The notes under the pieces are model-generated. The model was not told the origin of the DNA. It worked only from the letters and a program-made list of their open reading frames with translations, and searched no databases. 64,000 nt of DNA, from contig NZ_CP036401.1 in assembly GCF_004322755.1 (NCBI RefSeq), positions 1-64,000 on the forward strand, given 5' to 3'. Below, in pieces: positions 61,828 to 64,000 of the stretch. Position 1 is the stretch's first letter; each line of letters opens with the position of its first letter. The DNA is from Pseudoduganella albidiflava. Lineage in GTDB: Bacteria > Pseudomonadota > Gammaproteobacteria > Burkholderiales > Burkholderiaceae_D. The translations under genes were made by a program, and so were the position numbers.

Positions 61828-62862
61828 GTGGCAACCATCAAGGACGTGGCCCGGCTGGCGGGCGTGGGACTCGGCACGGCATCGCGCGTGGTCAGCGGCA
61901 AGGGCGCGGTATCGCCGGCCACGCAGGCCAAGGTGCGCGCGGCGATCGAAGCGCTGGATTTCCGGCCCTCGCACGCGGCGCGCGCGCTGCTGTCCGGCTA
62001 TTCGAAGATGATCGGCGTGTATATCCCGATCCTGAAAGGCACGTTCTACACGCCGATCCTGCAGATGATCGACATCGAGCTGCGCGCCAACGGCCTGCAC
62101 ATGGTGGTGGCGTTCGGCGTGGGGCAGGGTGACGCGTTGCGCCAGGCGGTCGAAGGCATCGAGTTCCTGCTGGAGCGCGGCTGCGACGGCATCATCTCGA
62201 TGAGCAACATCCTGGGCGACGAGGATATCGCGGCGCTGGGCGCGCGGGGCGCCAACATCGTGGTCGTCAACAACGCCACCAGCGGGCTGGGCGAACAGGC
62301 CTTCCAGGTCGACCACCGCAAGGGTGGCGCGCTGGCCGCGGAAACGCTGCTGGCGCAAGGGCACCGCCAGATCGCCGTGATCGCCGGCCCGGCGGACGCG
62401 CCGGACAACGTGGAGCGCGTCGACGGCTTCCTCAAGGCGCTGAAGAAGGCCGGCATCGATACCGGCGGGCTGTGGATCGCCGCGAGCGACTTTTCGCCGG
62501 AAGGCGGGTTCGCCTGCGCCAGGGAATTGCTGGCATCGAAATACGCCTTCACGGCGCTGTTCTGCGCCAACGACGAGATGGCCGTGGGCGCGCTGTCGCA
62601 CTTCCAGGAAGCCGGCATCGCCGTCCCGCGCGACGTGTCGGTGCTCGGCTACGACGACACGCCCAGCGCCGAGTTTTCCGCGCCGCGGCTCACGTCCGTG
62701 CACATTCCGTGGCGCGACGTGGTGAAGGCGGGCCTGAACGCGCTGCTGAACCGCTGCTACGATGGCGACCGGCCGGTGGCGCGGCGCTACCCGATCAGTG
62801 TCACGCATCGCGCGTCGCTGGGGCCGGCGCCGGCGCCCAAGGTGCGCAAACGCGGCAAATAG
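61828..62862 (+). CDS. LacI-family transcriptional regulator
   Basis: A 344-residue repressor. The N-terminal HTH (TIKDVARLAGVGLGTASRVVSG) and hinge (RPSHAARALLSG) are typical, followed by a periplasmic-binding-like sugar domain (GVYIPILKGTFYTPILQMIDIELR...). GTG start with AGGAAAA upstream. It lies between GH30 and GH5 genes, each preceded by a palindrome of the GGAAA-N2-TTTCC type, so it is the probable local regulator responding to a beta-glucan oligosaccharide. The tail is strongly basic (KVRKRGK). Confidence 0.92.
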   Translation: MATIKDVARLAGVGLGTASRVVSGKGAVSPATQAKVRAAIEALDFRPSHAARALLSGYSKMIGVYIPILKGTFYTPILQMIDIELRANGLHMVVAFGVGQGDALRQAVEGIEFLLERGCDGIISMSNILGDEDIAALGARGANIVVVNNATSGLGEQAFQVDHRKGGALAAETLLAQGHRQIAVIAGPADAPDNVERVDGFLKALKKAGIDTGGLWIAASDFSPEGGFACARELLASKYAFTALFCANDEMAVGALSHFQEAGIAVPRDVSVLGYDDTPSAEFSAPRLTSVHIPWRDVVKAGLNALLNRCYDGDRPVARRYPISVTHRASLGPAPAPKVRKRGK

Positions 62863-62917
62863 GGAAGGGCGGTACGGGGCGGCGCGCCAGGTTTGCGCGC
62901 CATTTTTTCGTGATGAT

Positions 62918-62933
62918 ATGGAAAGCTTTCCAT
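62918..62933. promoter_or_regulatory. LacI-type operator before the GH5 gene
   Basis: ATGGAAAGCTTTCCAT, a perfect 16-bp palindrome 55 bp before the GH5 start. A further partial half-site, ATTCCAT, follows at about 62947. Confidence 0.78.
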
Positions 62934-62987
62934 GCTCTTGCATGATATTCCATGTCATTCCAAATCATGCAGGAACTGGAGGAGACG

Positions 62988-64000
62988 ATGCGAAAGCACA
63001 TGATGGCGGCGCTGATCGCCACGGCCGCGCTGATGCCGGCGGCACAGGGCGCGCCGGCCTGGGCGTCACTGCCGATGCTGCACACCGAAGGCACGAAGTG
63101 GGTCGGCGCCGATGGCCGGCAGGCGATCCTGCGTGGCACCAACCTGGGCAACTGGCTGATCAACGAGTTCTGGATGATGGAGCTCGACAAGTCCAGCGGC
63201 GTGGAAGACCAGTGCACGCTCGAGGCGGTGCTGGACAGGCGTTTCGGCCATGCGGAACGGGAGCGGCTATTCAAGGTGTTTCGCGATAACTGGATCACCA
63301 CCCGCGACTGGGACCTGATGCAGCGGCACGGCCTGAACGTGGTGCGGCTGCCGTTCATCCACAGCGTGATCGAGGACGAAAAGAAGCCGCGTACCCTGCG
63401 CGCCGATGCATGGCGCTACCTCGACGACGCTATCGACCAGGCCGAGAAGCGCGGCATGTACGTGGTGCTCGACCTGCATGGCGCCGCCGGCAGCCAGGGG
63501 ATCGAACACCACAGCGGCTGCGCCGGCCGCAATGAATACTGGAGCGTGCCGGACAACCAGGTGCGCACCGAATGGCTGTGGCAGCAGATCGCCACGCGCT
63601 ACAGGGACCGCGGCGGCGTGGCCGGCTACAGCGTGCTCAATGAACCGTGGGGCACCGATCCGGACACCATGGCGGCCAATGTGCGCCGGCTGTACCAGGC
63701 GATCCGCGCCGTCGATCCGAACCACGTGATCATCCTGCCCGGCCACAGCAAGAACGGCATCGATGCCTATGGCAAGCCGGGCGACCACGGCATGCGCAAC
63801 GTGGCCTTTGAAATGCACCCGTATCCCGGCCACTTCGGCTGGGGCAAGCCCGGCCTGAAAGTGCACCGCGACTGGCTCGCGTGCGCTCCCGGCGAAGGCG
63901 ACACGGTGTGCAAATGGGATGAGCGGCTGCGCCGGCTGGACACCGCGTTCTTCGTCGGCGAGATGCAGCCATGGGCCATGATGGGCCTGGAGCTGGGCGG
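62988..64000 (+). CDS. Exported GH5-family glucanase (3' truncated by window edge)
   Basis: The frame is open from the ATG at 62988 (GGAGGAGA ribosome site) to the window end, giving 337 residues. A signal peptide (MAALIATAALMPAAQG) is followed by a GH5 barrel: ILRGTNLGNWLINEFW, GLNVVRLPFIHS, MYVVLDLHGAAGSQ, acid/base Glu in YSVLNEPWG, then HPYPGHFGWGKPG, and nucleophile Glu in FFVGEMQPW. Similar to cellulase/exo-beta-1,3-glucanase members. Under the palindrome at 62918 and downstream of the LacI gene. Confidence 0.9.
   Translation, partial: MRKHMMAALIATAALMPAAQGAPAWASLPMLHTEGTKWVGADGRQAILRGTNLGNWLINEFWMMELDKSSGVEDQCTLEAVLDRRFGHAERERLFKVFRDNWITTRDWDLMQRHGLNVVRLPFIHSVIEDEKKPRTLRADAWRYLDDAIDQAEKRGMYVVLDLHGAAGSQGIEHHSGCAGRNEYWSVPDNQVRTEWLWQQIATRYRDRGGVAGYSVLNEPWGTDPDTMAANVRRLYQAIRAVDPNHVIILPGHSKNGIDAYGKPGDHGMRNVAFEMHPYPGHFGWGKPGLKVHRDWLACAPGEGDTVCKWDERLRRLDTAFFVGEMQPWAMMGLELG

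Overview
The window is a GC-rich stretch of a betaproteobacterial chromosome. The best guess is Oxalobacteraceae (Massilia/Telluria/Pseudoduganella type). This is inferred from the Pseudomonas-type arginine succinyltransferase operon, the very large NAD-specific glutamate dehydrogenase, many TonB receptors, S9/S46/M14 peptidases, beta-glucan hydrolases, and short intergenic repeats of the kind common in that family. It carries about 54 genes. No rRNA, tRNA, CRISPR array, prophage or intact transposase was recognised. Both ends cut through genes: arginine succinyltransferase alpha on the left and a GH5 glucanase on the right.

Region by region. 0-10.6 kb: arginine catabolism (aruF-aruG-astD-astB-gdhB-astE), with a 1587-residue glutamate dehydrogenase embedded between astB and astE. 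10.7-16.7 kb: a small membrane protein, an old yellow enzyme, a HAD phosphatase, an amino-acid permease and an exported S9 peptidase. 16.7-18.7 kb: three short minus-strand genes with near-identical promoters and matching terminators, interrupted by a 135-bp miniature inverted-repeat element with a 12-bp target duplication. 18.8-23.4 kb: an orphan MacB/FtsX-type permease and a TonB-dependent receptor. 23.4-28.9 kb: YkgJ, FUSC and M14 proteins, then a degenerate metallo-beta-lactamase-fold protein. 28.9-35.5 kb: FMN reductase, a LysR/GST/SMR module, an S46 dipeptidyl-peptidase and two stress-type proteins. 35.5-42.8 kb: acyltransferase, a Clp-N/HTH pair, a cytochrome b/YceI/YceI operon, purB, a GST and a PfkB sugar kinase. 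42.9-53.1 kb: an iron-homeostasis block (bacterioferritin, two siderophore receptors, PKHD hydroxylase, bfd-tonB, feoAB plus a Cys-rich partner) with several Fur-box-like sites. 53.1-57 kb: GST, Xni-like nuclease, a receiver lacking its phospho-acceptor, mnmA and Nudix. 57.2-60.2 kb: three-gene transhydrogenase pntAA-pntAB-pntB with a multiplied start region before pntAB. 60.3-64 kb: GH30, a LacI regulator and GH5, with matching palindromic operators before both hydrolases.

How the genes work together. The ast genes convert arginine to glutamate and succinate, and the embedded dehydrogenase would take glutamate on to 2-oxoglutarate. The iron block covers import of chelated ferric iron (TonB receptors with TonB), ferrous import (Feo), storage (Bfr) and release (Bfd). 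The right end is a probable LacI-controlled beta-glucan module.

The most unusual material is non-coding or small: the three-copy promoter cassette at 16.7-18.7 kb, the chain of overlapping mini-ORFs before pntAB, the miniature element with a 12-bp target duplication, a predicted leaderless promoter for the HTH/Clp-N pair, and a recurrent pattern of 11-16-bp tandem duplications that overlap or touch stop codons.
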